A DNA stretch of 64,000 bases from Lepas anatifera (GCA_034440635.1 JAOTON010002068.1:1615001-1679000); one strand, 5' to 3'; shown: positions 43,081 to 54,931, counted from the first letter of the stretch. Notes: generated from the letters alone by a model not told the origin. Numbers and translations are program-made.

Positions 43081-43764
43081 TGATATCACCGCCACGAGCC
43101 TTTTGTGCTGACTGTGGTGGCTCTGGTGTCCGGCGGGCTCGGTTGATCATGCGAGTCAAGCCTGGGTGGTTTTCACCTCGTGTGGTCCCTATCAGTTATT
43201 AGCTTTCTTGTCAGTCATTATCTTTCTTACATATTTGCGCTTAACATGATGTAATTTTCTTTCATCTCACTCATCCACACTTGCAAGTTTATATTCTCCA
43301 TCCGGACACACACTTGCGTATCCGCACCGCAAGAATCACGAGCTTGCCTACACGTTTACACTCATGTCCGCGCCCGTGCCCGCCCGGGCGTTACTGTTTA
43401 AGAGGCCTCGCGCGTTGAACGGGCGGTCACGGGTGCGAGATACACGGCACCTATCGTATTGACAGAGTTCCGGCGTCCGTCGGCCGTTATGCGCCAACCC
43501 CACATCACCCGGCTCCGGCCACCCGGCTGCGCTCTCGCCCGACAGACATCCACTTGCAGCCCGGCTCCCCCCGCGCTGGTGTGTGTGTGTAGGAGTGGCC
43601 GAGGGCGGTCGCGGGTGCGTGATGCACGGCGCCTATGCCTATGGTGTGTCGGCGTTGTGGCGTCCGGTCGGACGTTTTTATCCATGTAGCTGTTTGATTG
43701 CCGTGTTTGTATTTTTAACGAGTGTGCTTTTGGATATACAAATATGGATTCAATTATAAAGCTA

Positions 43765-43900
43765 GTGAAACAACCAAAATACAACCCAAAAAATTGTGGG
43801 TACTGGGGTCAAAATCACTTTGAATTGAAGAAAAAAACGTTTTTTGCATATAGGTACTGGAAGGCATAAAAACAAAAGCTTGATTGAAAAGAGAATTCTG
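43765..43900 (+). repeat. Dispersed 130-bp repeat, copy 2
   Basis: Second copy of the repeat at 39930-40065, lying just before the hAT terminus at 43931. Confidence 0.7.
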
Positions 43901-43930
43901 GAATTGGCGATTGGAAATGGCCGTCCCTAC

Positions 43931-45800
43931 TAGAGGTGGGACTTTTTGGAAAAAGCTAGCCCCGGTCCCGGCCAACATTTCTTGGTCCCGGCCTAGTCCC
44001 GGCGAGAATGATGTGGTCCCGGCCTGGTCCCGGCAGCCTTTTTCCCACTTATTGGCTTTTAAACATACTAATTTCTTGTGGGTTAAGAGCCAAACATATT
44101 AAGCAAATTTATATCATCATTACATAAACAAATCAACATAAAGTATGAACTATATCTTCAGGAAACCCTTACCTACTATCATGACAAATGGCCACAATTA
44201 TCTGACAATGCTCTCTGAGAAAACGTTTGCATGTTAAACCCTTAAGAGGTACCTAAGAAACTATACATCAATCCAAATTCAAGCTGTATCACACCTCCCT
44301 TCAGTCCATCCAGTTTATTCATTGTATCACCAACGGGCCAGAGGCCCACTTAAAGATGAAAGGCCCACTTAAAGATGAAATCCATAAACATTCAATCAAT
44401 AAGCTTACCTAACTTTTATCAGGGAAGGTCAGGACACAAAGACCTTCAAGAGCCTTAACACGCGCATTGACGGGGGGCGGGTACCCGCCCCCCTCGGGTT
44501 TTTCGGAGACAGCAGAAAAATGGCGGCGCGTAGCGCCGCCGTACTTGGTATACCTTTTCCCTCATCATTTTTACAACTTCTGTGAAAATTTTAAGGTTAG
44601 GTCATCTCAGGTCAGGTCACCAGTACAGGTCAAGTGACCCGACCTCAAAAAAAGTTTAAGATAGCATAAGTCGGAGCAGGGTGAACTTATCCGATTGAAA
44701 CTCACATCACATAATGGCCCCACAGAGTTCTTTAAAATATGTTCCGGTATTTTTGATATCGATGACCTAAGGTCAGGTACGAGGCATGACCTCTCCATTG
44801 GAAATACATGGGAAAAATGGTTTTTACGGAATAACTCAGTCACGGATGGTGATAGAGCATTTATTTTAGCTGCATTAGACTCGCCTGGGCTTTGCGGTTC
44901 TAATGATATGCATTTTATATAATTTGACCCTGACCTGACCTCAGGTCAGGTCAAATCCTTGATTTGACCTAGAAGGTCAAATTATATATCATTCGATTCG
45001 CTTGCTAGAGGATTCATATAGTTCAAGTCGTTTTGCTCTATCTTTACTTGTTCATTTCATGGCCGAAAACTGAATTTACATGTTATCCCTATGACGGCAT
45101 TTTTGACCTCTCGTGACCTTAAATGTGACCTGACAAAAACGTTCCAAATGTTTTCGATGGAGAAGTGGATGGGCAGCCCAACGCCGTTTACCGTTTTTCG
45201 CTACCTACCGTGGTTCTCGAGATCTTAGGGGCGGGTACCCCCCCGTCAATGCGAAGGTGGCTCAGACCCCCGTCAATGCGCGTGTTAAGATCAAATCACC
45301 AAAGCACAGGAGCAATTTGACATATCACTTTTGCAGTTGCCATGTGACTACAGGACTGTTTTTGACTGTTTATGAAGAATGATGTGAGTTGATACACTGG
45401 ATGAAGGAATTGACAATGTTTTACATACCTAGGTAGTTCTCCAAAAACAATTTGGTAAGCACCCACCTTCCCTCCTTCTTTCCTTCCTTCCCAACAACCA
45501 ACCAACACAACACACACAGAAACAATAGGGCTAATGTCCATGTATGGATTTCCAAATATGGAGGCCAAGCATAGGTCTGTGGGCAAGCAAAGCTAGTAGT
45601 AAAAAATGTCTTCTTTGACTCGTCTCAAAACGGCTTTCTATTATTTTTGACAAATCAAATTTAAAAATTATTAATACCAAAAACAATATTTGCTTCTAAT
45701 AGACAAAAAATTTTACAGAAGCCGCAGACGGCGCACTAAAGACAAACAGTACATCATCAAGTTTAGTACGAGAATAAATAAAAAGTTTACTGAATTATCA
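43931..45800 (+). mobile_element. hAT-family copy carrying a nested TTAA element
   Basis: Starts TAGAGGTGGGACTTTTTGG with GGTCCCGG subterminal repeats and is collinear with 48583-49510 (TTTCCCACTTATTGGC, GAGGCCAAGCATAGGTCTG and more). A TTAA element is inserted at 44455-45288. The right-hand terminus is not recognisable, so no 8-bp duplication can be shown. No transposase. Confidence 0.78.
44455..45288 (+). mobile_element. Intact TTAA-superfamily element, family A (A2)
   Basis: 834 bp including the TTAA on both sides. Left end CACGCGCATTGACGGGG, then the 20-bp palindrome GGGGGCGGGTACCCGCCCCC, CGGCGCGTAGCGCCG, and an interior with 18 GGTCA/TGACC motifs by my count (chance expectation about 1.6). 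The right end holds two CCCCCGTCAATGCG blocks around AAGGTGGCTCAGA. The unoccupied site exists at 49040-49043. No open frame of note; non-autonomous. Confidence 0.93.
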
Positions 45801-45831
45801 CATGGTCACAGACTACATAATGGTACATTAT

Positions 45832-46000
45832 TAGAGATGGGACTTTTTGGTCCCGCGGTCCCGGCGCCGGGACCAGGTTTGGTCCCGGCGGGACTAAAGC
45901 CGGGACCAAAGGCTGGACGCCGGGACCAGAGCCGGCGCACCTACATATACCTGTCCAACTGGAAAAAATTCGTAAAATCACAAAGAAGGTGGTTCATACT
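45832..46000 (+). mobile_element. hAT-family left terminus (fragment)
   Basis: TAGAGATGGGACTTTTTGG followed by dense GGTCCCGG/CCGGGACC runs, as in the other hAT copies. The distal end was not identified. Confidence 0.6.
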
Positions 46001-46429
46001 TAACTGTAGAGTGTTCCTTCATGTTTTAGCTATGAAATAAGACAGAAATCGAAGTATAACACGCACTTCCACGACCTTAATCAAAACGTAAACAATAACT
46101 ACAGCATCCACACATCCCCACGCTCCGAACCAATAATTCAAAAGGAAATTGCGCAATGTTATGTGTAAAGAATATGGTTAGAAATTAAAAAGAGAAAATC
46201 ACTCGTTTTAACAATATTTTGCCAATAAAATTATTCTGAAGAGTAAGAAAAGACAAGATAAGATTTTTCTACCCCTATAAATTTAATAAATTATATTGAA
46301 AATATTTTAATATCAAGTAGTAGAAAGTGCTGCCATTTTGTGTTTGCGGTGATAGAGTTTGTTGGTTTCAGTCGTTTCAGTGTCTCTACTAACCTTGGTT
46401 GGTTTGTGCTTGAAACCGGCATGGACACG

Positions 46430-46600
46430 AAAGCGGGGGGGCGGGGACGCATCCCCCTGTTGCCCAACCAGGGGGGGACGTCGCCCCAAATTTTTAGGTA
46501 AATCGTCATTAATGCTGTCATGTACCCAATAGCCCGGGTCCGTCCCCCGGCGAAAATTCCATGGCGGCACCCCTGGAAACCGGAGATGGACGAAAATGCG
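46430..46600 (+). repeat. Short GC-rich dispersed element, copy 1
   Basis: Shares CGTCATTAATGCTGTCA, CCCGGGTCCGTCCCCC and a GGCGGC(A/G)CCCCTGG end with 50806-50991. Non-coding. Confidence 0.65.
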
Positions 46601-46721
46601 TGCGGGACCCACATTTTTGTCTTCTTATTTGGATGAGTTTATGTGGTGATAACGCCATGAAAATAAGTGGCAAGACTTTCTCGCGGCTGTCCGCCGACAG
46701 TACCATTAGATAAGTACAACC

Positions 46722-46785
46722 AACCTAACCTAGCCTAGTCTAGCCTAGCCTAGCCTAGCCTAGCCTAGCCTAACCTAACCTAACC
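46722..46785. repeat. CCTAA/CCTAG telomere-like tract
   Basis: CAACCTAACC, then about nine TAGCC units, then CCTAACCTAACCTAACC. (TTAGG)n is the usual arthropod telomere repeat; here it is a short interstitial, partly mutated tract. Confidence 0.8.
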
Positions 46786-48582
46786 GTGCCTCGATGTAGC
46801 GAGCCGGCCGCACACCGAGCCAAGATTTGGTACGCTTTCACAACGGTGTTTACCTCTGGTACAAAGGTACCAATCGTCAGTTGGCTGACGATCAGTCAGC
46901 TGATGGTTTCCATAAGTTGACTGACGATCAGCTGCCATTTTCTTCGGTGTTTTGTTTATGTACGGCGATGGACGGCGTAGGATTACGACGTTCAGGTTAA
47001 GTAAGTGCTGAAAATCGGGGTTTAAGTGGGAATGGCGCTACAGGGCCTCACTGAAAGGAAAGAGGGTGTCTTGCTGATCCTGAAAATGTATCATTTCTAT
47101 AGAAAATCTTTCAGGAAAGTGGACGTCTTATTTAAGATTAGCCCCAGAGCCAGTCTGGATAAAGAAAAATTCATGATAATGGTTTCCACATTTCATCTAA
47201 AACAATGATAAGAGATAAAATATAACTGTGACTTTCCAGCACATCATTGCCTCCTTGATGCAATATTCCAACTTTATGAGATGAGAAAAGGGTAATTTTG
47301 AAGGAAGACAAACAAATCACTTACACCCTTAAGAGATATGGTTTCCGACCCTTTCCACCTCACTCTCATCGATGCTCAACACAGCTGTCTGCGCTCAAGC
47401 ACCAATTCCCCCAAAAATGAAAATCTAAGTAGTAGGTATTATACGCCACCCAGCACACACGGCGGAGAAGACCGTAACCGTGCGGGAAATGTTGAGACGA
47501 TACCAGATATGGGGTGTGCTCCAGCGCCTCCTCTAACCTCCTCCAACCTCCTCCCAGAAGAGTAGAATAACCCTGATCTAGTTTTCTATTGGATGGTAGA
47601 GTTTAGTAGAGACTTTTACCTCTTCTGGAGCAGTTTAGAGGAGATTGAAGGAGGCGCTGGAACAAGCCCATGGTGTTTTCCAATCTCGCATTGATGCAAA
47701 TAAAAACCTTTAAATTGATAAATGTTGTTTTAAATAACTCCAGATAGTAACAAAATCCTTTAAAACCTCAAAATTTTCTTTGAAAACATGACATAACCTA
47801 ACCTTACCTAACCATTTTTTGATTTAGCGACGTTGCCTGCGGCGCACCTAGCCTGCGGCGCCGACTTTTGCCTCCGGCGGCCTCGGCTTTGCCGGCTAAC
47901 GCCGGCAAAGGCCGGGCCTTCGGAGGACTCATGTCCGCTCGCTTACGTCCATACATGATATATTTCCAGTAAAGCGATACATAAAGCATACACGTATATC
48001 ACGCGCTACTATGACACCCCCGGCGCGGGGCCCCTACATAACGTCGGGGGCATCAGCGCGGCAAAGCTCGAGGCTTAAAACCATCGGCAGAGAGAAGCAG
48101 TACAAAGCATCATGACATACATACACTGGTAAAAACGCAAAAATAGCTTTAAAATTCCATCCACACCACACCACAGCTTCGTTCGCGTACTGCCCTGATT
48201 TCCGAAATCTTTGGACCACAATGCATTGATAAATCTGGATGTTCCTTCATTGTACCTGCCTCATCACTGGCGGGGGAGATTAGTCGAAAGTTGAGATTGA
48301 TTTCTCTCGGCTGGAAATCTGCTGATTCATGTAGCGTTTTTCTGGACTATTTTCTCAGAGATCTAGAGTATTATTCTTGTATTGAATTATTATTCTGGAA
48401 TCCAATCTGGCATCGTGAATTAGCGTCATGTTTGTTTATTGCACGTTCTTCTTCTTCCGGTAGTGTCTCTATTGCTTTGCTTCCGGTGGTGCATCGGCAG
48501 TCCCTTGTGGTTATCAGACTAAGGGAGGCTACTGAAAGCCTGTGAAGTCTGGTCCCGACGAGCTCTTTACCAGGGTTATCAG
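46786..48582. other. Intergenic DNA
   Basis: No recognised gene. Contains short frames only (47338-47565 is the longest clean one) and a GC-rich patch at 47830-47930. Confidence 0.35.
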
Positions 48583-49510
48583 TAGAGGTGGGACTTTGTG
48601 GAAAAAGCTGGTCCCAGTCCCGGTCCCGGCCAACATTTCTTGGTCCCGGCCTAGTCCCGGCGAGAAAGATGTGGTCCCGGCCTGGTCCTGGCATCCTTTT
48701 TCCCACTTATTGGCTTTTAAACATACTAATTCTTGTGGATTAAGAGCCAAACACATTAAGCAAATTTATATCATCATTACATAAACAAATCAACATAAAG
48801 TATGAACAATAGCTTCAGGAAATCCTTACCTACTATCATGAAAAATGGCCACAATTATCTGACAATGCTCTCTGAGGAAACTTTTGCATGTTAAACCCTT
48901 AAAAGGTGCCTAAGAAATTATACATCAATCAAAATTCAAGGTCTATCACACCTCCCTTCAGTCTATCCATAAACATTCAATCAATAAGCTTACCTAAGTT
49001 TTATCAGGAAAGGTCAGGACACAAATACTTTCAAGAGCCTTAAGATCAAATCACCGAAGCACAGGAGCAATTTGACATATCACTTTTACGGTTGCCATGT
49101 GACTACAGGACTGTTTTTGGCTGTTTATGAAGAATTATGTGAGTTGATGCACTGGATGAAGGAACTGATAATTAATGTTTTACATACCTAGGTAGTTCTC
49201 CAAACCCCTCTCCTTCCTTCTTTCCTTCCTTCCCAACACACAACCAACCAACACACACACACAAACTAATGTCCATGTATGGATTTCCAAATATGGAGGC
49301 CAAGCATAGGTCTGTTGGAAAGCACAGCTAGTAGCAAAAAATGTCTTCTTTGATTCGCGTTTAAACGGCTTTAAATTATTTTTACCAAATCAAATTTCAA
49401 AATTATTAATACTAATAACAACATTTGCTTGTAATAGACAAAAATTTACAGGAGCCGTAGACGGCGCACTAAAGACAAATAGTACATCATCACGTTTAGG
49501 AAGAGAATAA
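48583..49510 (+). mobile_element. hAT-family copy with the empty TTAA site
   Basis: Starts TAGAGGTGGGACTTTGTGG with GGTCCCGG subterminal repeats and is collinear with the copy at 43931. At 49031-49050 it reads TCAAGAGCCTTAAGATCAAA, exactly the sequence that in the other copy is split by the TTAA element. Right terminus not recognised; no transposase. Confidence 0.82.
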
Positions 49511-50489
49511 AGAAGAAGTAAAAAATGAAGAGGATTCGCGTCGTGTAGTTTTAAAGGGATATTGTCGCAAAAATTTTTATTGTGGTTTCTTAATATTTGA
49601 AAAATCCTGATTCTGGTACTATCAATCATTTCTTTATCTTCAGCTAAATTTTTGGAGGCCACTCAACAATTATTCAAATTTGCTAACAATACCAATAATA
49701 GGCTGTAACCTGCTCTTCACCTCTATTGACCCCGGTCACGCTCAGCAGAGGCGCTAGTGTGCCATCCAAGATGGCCGCAAAAGAGGGACTCCGAAAGGTA
49801 AGCAACGTTAGTGGGCCCCGGGAATAGCATGATAAGCGGTGAATTATACGTGTTTTATGCCTGGTATGTGGCAGCGGCTTATAACCAGCGGCTGCGGAAG
49901 GCAGTAAAAAACCCAAATTCGAAGAGTTTTTGGTCCCAAGGAGCAAAGTTTGTGCCAGTATCAGGTTGAAGTTTGCTGCCCCCACTTTTTGCCGGTGGCG
50001 ACGCTTATGTTTGGAAACGCATTTTCCATCGTGCATTCAAACTGGAATTTCAACAAGCTTGAAACGAATAAAGGCGTATATATACCGAATTATTTCAATA
50101 TGTCAGTTTCCCGGGCTAAAAAGGAATGCAGCCATATCCAGGGTGACGTCAAAGTGGGCACATGCCCAATAGGCCAGATCAAGGGGGCAAAGAGAGTATG
50201 TGCCCCCACTATCGACCCTCGGCGCCCCCTGAAATGGCCATGCCCCCTGAAATTTCGCTTCCCACCCCTCAACCCCCTCCCAGGATACGAAAGTATAGGC
50301 TCCCACCGATAGGGTTTTGCTCCCATCCGATAGGGTTTCCCGGTCAAGAATGGCGCCCCGCCCCGGGAAGGTGCCCCATGATCGGCAATCCTGGATCCGC
50401 CTATGATGACGGCCCAAGGATAAAGGCTTACTCCTGCTAGAAGTAGGCTCAAGGGAGTGGAAGGAGGCATAAGCGGAACTGGAGATTGC

Positions 50490-51040
50490 CTCACAGCCAG
50501 TCTGCAAAGTATGGCAGCAGGCCAGACGAGTCGCTCCAGCCATCTAAAATTCTCGCACCACCAGCCTCCAAAAATTCGCACCAATCTGCCACATACCATG
50601 GAAAAAATGCACCCATTTCTACCCCTACAATGCAATACTACCTCAATCATTAGTCAGTTAGTGAAGGCCTTTCTATAAGGCCCTCTCCTGTGTCTTAATA
50701 GCCATTCAGTCATTATTTGTTTAGTTTAAGTGTCACTAACCTCGCAAATTCGCACCAGGTTGATAAAATTCGCACCACTTGGTCCTGTCTCCAAGGGCAC
50801 TCGCATGGGCGCCGAAGGCGGGGACGGGGGGACGCGTCCCACCTGTTGGCCAACCAGGGGGACGTCCCCCCCAAAATTTGTGGGTCAATCGTCATTAATG
50901 CTGTCAGGTACCAAATATGCCAAAATTCGCCTCCCCGGTCAGCACCAGCCCGGGTCCGTCCCCCCTGCGAAAATTCTGTGGCGGCGCCCCTGGGCACTCG
51001 CACCGACGAGATCTCGTCGAAAATGCCATGCTTTGCACAC
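50490..51040 (+). repeat. Dispersed repeat with a 186-bp insertion
   Basis: Homologous, in reverse, to 60455-60905: shared GTCTGCAAAGTATGGCAGCA, GTGTCTTAATAGCCATTCAG and GACGAGATCTCGT. The copy here contains an extra GC-rich element at 50806-50991, absent from the other copy. Confidence 0.8.
50806..50991 (+). mobile_element. Small GC-rich insertion with 11-bp target duplication
   Basis: GGGCACTCGCA occurs at 50795-50805 and 50992-51002 on either side of a 186-bp body with GGGCGCC / GGCGCCC ends. Related to 46430-46600. The superfamily is unknown. Confidence 0.7.
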
Positions 51041-51712
51041 TAGCCTCACAGCCGCTTACCAGGTGGATGTGAGTGGAAGTCAGATGGCTGAAAATGTCTG
51101 CAACAGGCAGCAGTATTTTAGCCTATCTTCTTCCAACTTCTCAGTTTCAACTTCCACTGCTTGGACAGCACCTTGTCCTGAGGAAACTTGTGAAAGCATT
51201 GGATACTTTCGTCGGAGGGATACACACTGAGGAACGCAGCAGTTCTGATTGGATCTAATGGTTATCCGTCTCTTCTCCATTTTCTTTGAACTTTCCAAGA
51301 TTATAACAATCAAGAAAATAACGCCAGTCTTCAATATTCACGTTCACCCAACGTCACGTATAACCACACTCCTTCACAGCAACTAGTTCACAACGACTGA
51401 AAGTCCGTTTAAAACCTGTAGAGTTCAAACATGCGCCGGATATGAAGCAGCCACGCCAGACGTTAGTCCCTCTCCTGGTGTTTCCAAAAAAATCCGCCAG
51501 GTGCCAACACTTTCGATGACCGAGGCCAATTCTATCAATCAAAGTTTTAAGTTCTATAAATGATTTTTTGGAGGTAAAAAATGTTTTTATGCTGTATTCG
51601 TATTAAATTTATTTTTATTACCCCTTAAAAATACAAATATTAGATTAATTTGTCCAAAACATTCGGCTTGAGAAAACTAATCAGGAAAGTTTTAAAATCG
51701 GGCAGCTGTACA

Positions 51713-51790
51713 GCGGGGATGGTATAGTGGCCTCCATTCCCGACTCTCACACGGGTAATACGGACGGGTTCGAATCTAGGTCGTGGAAGT
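51713..51790 (+). pseudogene. tRNA-Glu(CTC)-like pseudogene or SINE head
   Basis: GGATGGTATAGTGGCC (D-arm and A box), CCCGA-CTCTCAC-ACGGG (anticodon arm, CTC anticodon, four good pairs) and ACGGGTTCGAATC (B box). The acceptor and T stems do not pair properly, so a working tRNA is unlikely. No SINE tail or duplication found. Confidence 0.6.
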
Positions 51791-52483
51791 TTTTACTGTA
51801 AAAACAATTTTTCTGATTCTCTTCTTGTTTGTTCATGCGTACTAATGGATGACGCATAGTCGGATCCATGGTTGCCGATCAGGGGGGTAACTTCCGGGGA
51901 GGGCACCATCCGGACCAGGGGGGGCGCCACCTTTGACCGGCAAAACCTATCAGATGGACGCTAAATCCTATCAGTGTGCGCCGATTTTCGCATCCTGGGG
52001 GAGAGGATGGGACGCAACATTTTAGGGTTCACCGAGAGTTGATCAGAGAGGGGAAGGGGGGGCACGTGCCCCCATTGCCCTCCTGGATCCTCCTATGGGA
52101 TGAAGTAAATATTCTAAGGACAATTTCTTCTGGTTATCCCTCCGTCCGGGTAGTTGAGGGAAAGGGAATATTAGCCCCAAATATTTTTCTAATCTGACCG
52201 GCGTACCAAACTGGAACCGGCTTGTCTCCAGCTCCCTGCAATGGTTCTCAATCCGTCGGATTTCCCTCTATTGGAGACCAGTTCCCCTGTTTTCTGACCA
52301 GCGGGACACGCTGTTCGCCGTTAGAAAATGTCTTTTGTCTCCTTTGCTGAAGGCCATTCTTGAAGGCTGACCGGTTTTCGTGCAAACCAAGAACCAGAAA
52401 CCGACCCAATAAAAGCAGGGGTGGCTCTTCGAGATTATATGTGTTAATCTCGAGATTAATGTGTCTCGAGATTAATTAATCGT
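51791..52483. other. Degraded DNA-transposon ends and spacer
   Basis: 51860-52110 resembles 50140-50420 in inverted arrangement (GATCGGCAA, CCTATCAG/GATAGGG, CCTGGATCC-CCTATG), relics of one unnamed family. 52444-52459 is a perfect 16-bp palindrome, TTAATCTCGAGATTAA, partly repeated downstream. Confidence 0.45.
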
Positions 52484-54355
52484 TTAACCCTCGCCCCACC
52501 AGGGGCCATCGATGGCCCCCTAAGGTTTTTCCGGGATAGCAGAAAAACGATGAGGCGCAGCACCGTGGTTGAGGGCTCTATCTCTCACTGCATCATTTTC
52601 CCACCATCTCTGAAATTTTTTACCCCGGGTCACCCAAGGTCAGGTCACCAGACGAGTTCAACCAAGGTCACCTCACTTCAGCTTTAGAGCTCTGTAAGAG
52701 CTACATTTCGGAGTCGATCGATTTGAAACTTCCTACACTTTATGACCCCTCCAGGGTCTACAAGGTGTATATCCGGGATTTTTCGATTTCGTGCCCTGAG
52801 GTCAGGTCACGAGGTGACCTCTCCCATTGAAAAAGCATGGGAAAAGCTGTCTTATGATCTAAAAGTCACAAAAACGATTGAAAATGCTGAGCTTGATCAG
52901 AAAAGCGTTTTTGGACACCCTTTCACGGATTCCAGGGGCCATATTTGCCCTTTGACATCCCCAAGGTCATCCAAGGTCACCAGGGGTCAAAAAAGTATTT
53001 TGACAATAACTTTGACCTGTATAAGCTAGAGCGCTGAAACAAAAACCATCGTGTTTGTCTTGTCATTGGCTTTCATTTGATATACGGCAAGGTCACTTTC
53101 TGACCTTTCGTGACCTCAGGTCATACTAGGTCACGAGGTGACCTCTGGAGGTCAAACTACTGGCGGGAATTCTTTACGTTTCCATAGCAGAAAAAGTACT
53201 GGCAATTTCCTATCAAATGTACTTTCCCACACCTCAATAGCTCTAAGGGCATCAGAGTTATGCCCAGTTTGCTTAACACGCGCATTGACGGGGGTCTGAG
53301 CCACCTTCGCATTGACGGGGGGCGGGTACCCGCCCCCCTAAGATCTCGAGAACCACGGTAGGTAGCGAAAAACGGTAAACGGCGTTGGGCTGCCCATCCA
53401 CTTCTCCATCGAAAACATTTGAACCATTTTTTTGTCAGGTCACATTTAAGGTCACAAGAGGTCAAAACATGCCCGTCATAGGGATAACATGTAAATTCAG
53501 TTTTTCGGCCATTAAATCTGAACAAGTAAAGATAGAGCAAAACGACTTGAACCATATGAATTCTCTTAGCAAGCCAAATCGAATGATATATAATTTGACC
53601 TTGCTAGGTCACATCAAGGATTTGACCTGACCTGAGGTCAGGTCAGGGTCAAATTATATAAAATGCATATCATTAGAACCGCAAAGCCCAGGCGAGTCTA
53701 ATGCAGCTAAAATAAATGCTCTATCACCATCCGTTACTGAGTTATTCCGTAAAAACCATTTTTCCCATGTATTTCCAATGGAGAGGTCATGCTTCGTACC
53801 TGACCTTAGGTCATCGATATCAAAAATACCGGAACACATTCTAGAGAACTCGGTGGGGCCATTATGTGATATGAGTTTCAATCGGATAAGTTCACCCTGC
53901 TCCGACTTATGCTATCTTAAACTTTTTTTGAGGTCGGGTCACTTGACCTGTAATGGTGACCTGACCTGAGATGACCTAACCTTAAAATTTTCACAGAAGT
54001 TGTAAAAATGATGAGGGAAAAGGTATAGCAAGTACGGCGGCGCTACGCGCCGCCGTTTTTCTGCTGTCTCCGAAAAACCCGAGGGGGGCGGGTACCCGCC
54101 CCCCGTCAATGCGCGTGTTAAGCATTGCATATTTGAGTGAAAATAGCCGATCTTGACCTAATTTGACCTCTGGAGGTCAAGCCATTGACCTGAACACTAA
54201 AACATGTGAAGTAATTTCTTACTGAATTCACGCGAGCTTTCTAGTGCACTTTGCAGATTTGCGCTAACGCCCATATTTTTGGAGTTAGAGGGGGGCCATC
54301 GATGGCCCCTCGGTGGGGCGAAGGTGGCGCCGGACCCCCGTGGGGCGCGGGTTAA
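52484..54355 (+). mobile_element. TTAA-superfamily element, family B (B1), with nested family A copy
   Basis: Left end TTAACCCTCGCCCCACCAGG with the palindrome GGGGCCATCGATGGCCCC. The right end repeats that palindrome, then GGTGGGGCGAAGGTGGCGCC and GGGGCGCGGGTTAA. Removing the family A insertion (53273-54121) leaves about 1.02 kb. The interior carries spaced AGGTCA motifs, including CCAAGGTCA and AGGTCATCCAAGGTCA. Confidence 0.88.
53273..54121 (-). mobile_element. TTAA-superfamily element, family A (A3), nested and inverted
   Basis: 849 bp, TTAA on both sides, family A ends in reverse orientation with GGGGGCGGGTACCCGCCCCC near each end. Closely similar to 44455-45288. It lies inside family B, so it is the younger insertion. 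Confidence 0.92.
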
Positions 54356-54931
54356 CACGCGCATTGACGGGAGGCGGGCACCCGCCCCCCGTCTGGTTTT
54401 TCGGATAGAACATAAAAACGGCGGCGCGTAGCGCCGCCGCACTTGTATCCATACGCGTATATTAACAGTAAAAACACAGTACATGGTAAAACATACACTC
54501 CTAACACTAGGCAAAGAAAACTAGGCAGGGGCGCCGCCACGGAATTTAAGCCATCACATATTTATTAGGTAGGTACTTAACACACTCGGGTTAAAAAATA
54601 AACTCGGGTTAAAAAACTTGACATACCTTCTCTCATTATTTTTACAACTTTTGTCAAAATTTTAAGGTTAGGTCATCTCAGGTCAGGTCATCAGTACAGG
54701 TCAAGTGACCTGACCTCAAAGTTTAAGACAACATAAGTCGGAACAAAGTGAACTCATCCGATTGAAGTGACCTGACAAAATGGTTAAAATATTTCGATGC
54801 AGAAGCGTATGGGCTACCCAAAGCCGTTTACCATTTTTTACTACCTACCGTGGTTCTGGAGATTTTAGGGGGGGTACCCGCGCCCCCGTCAAAGCGAATG
54901 TGGCTCAGAGCCCCGTCAATGCGCGTGTTAA
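54352..54931 (+). mobile_element. TTAA-superfamily element, family A (A4), rearranged
   Basis: Shares its left TTAA with the right end of family B copy B1. Family A ends are intact (CACGCGCATTGACGGG ... GTCAATGCGCGTGTTAA). About 155 bp of foreign DNA sits near 54448-54607, flanked by ACTTG, and the middle of the element is deleted. Confidence 0.87.

Noticed and set aside
51713..51790. Functional tRNA-Glu gene
   Set aside because: The acceptor and T stems do not pair, though anticodon loop and B box survive.
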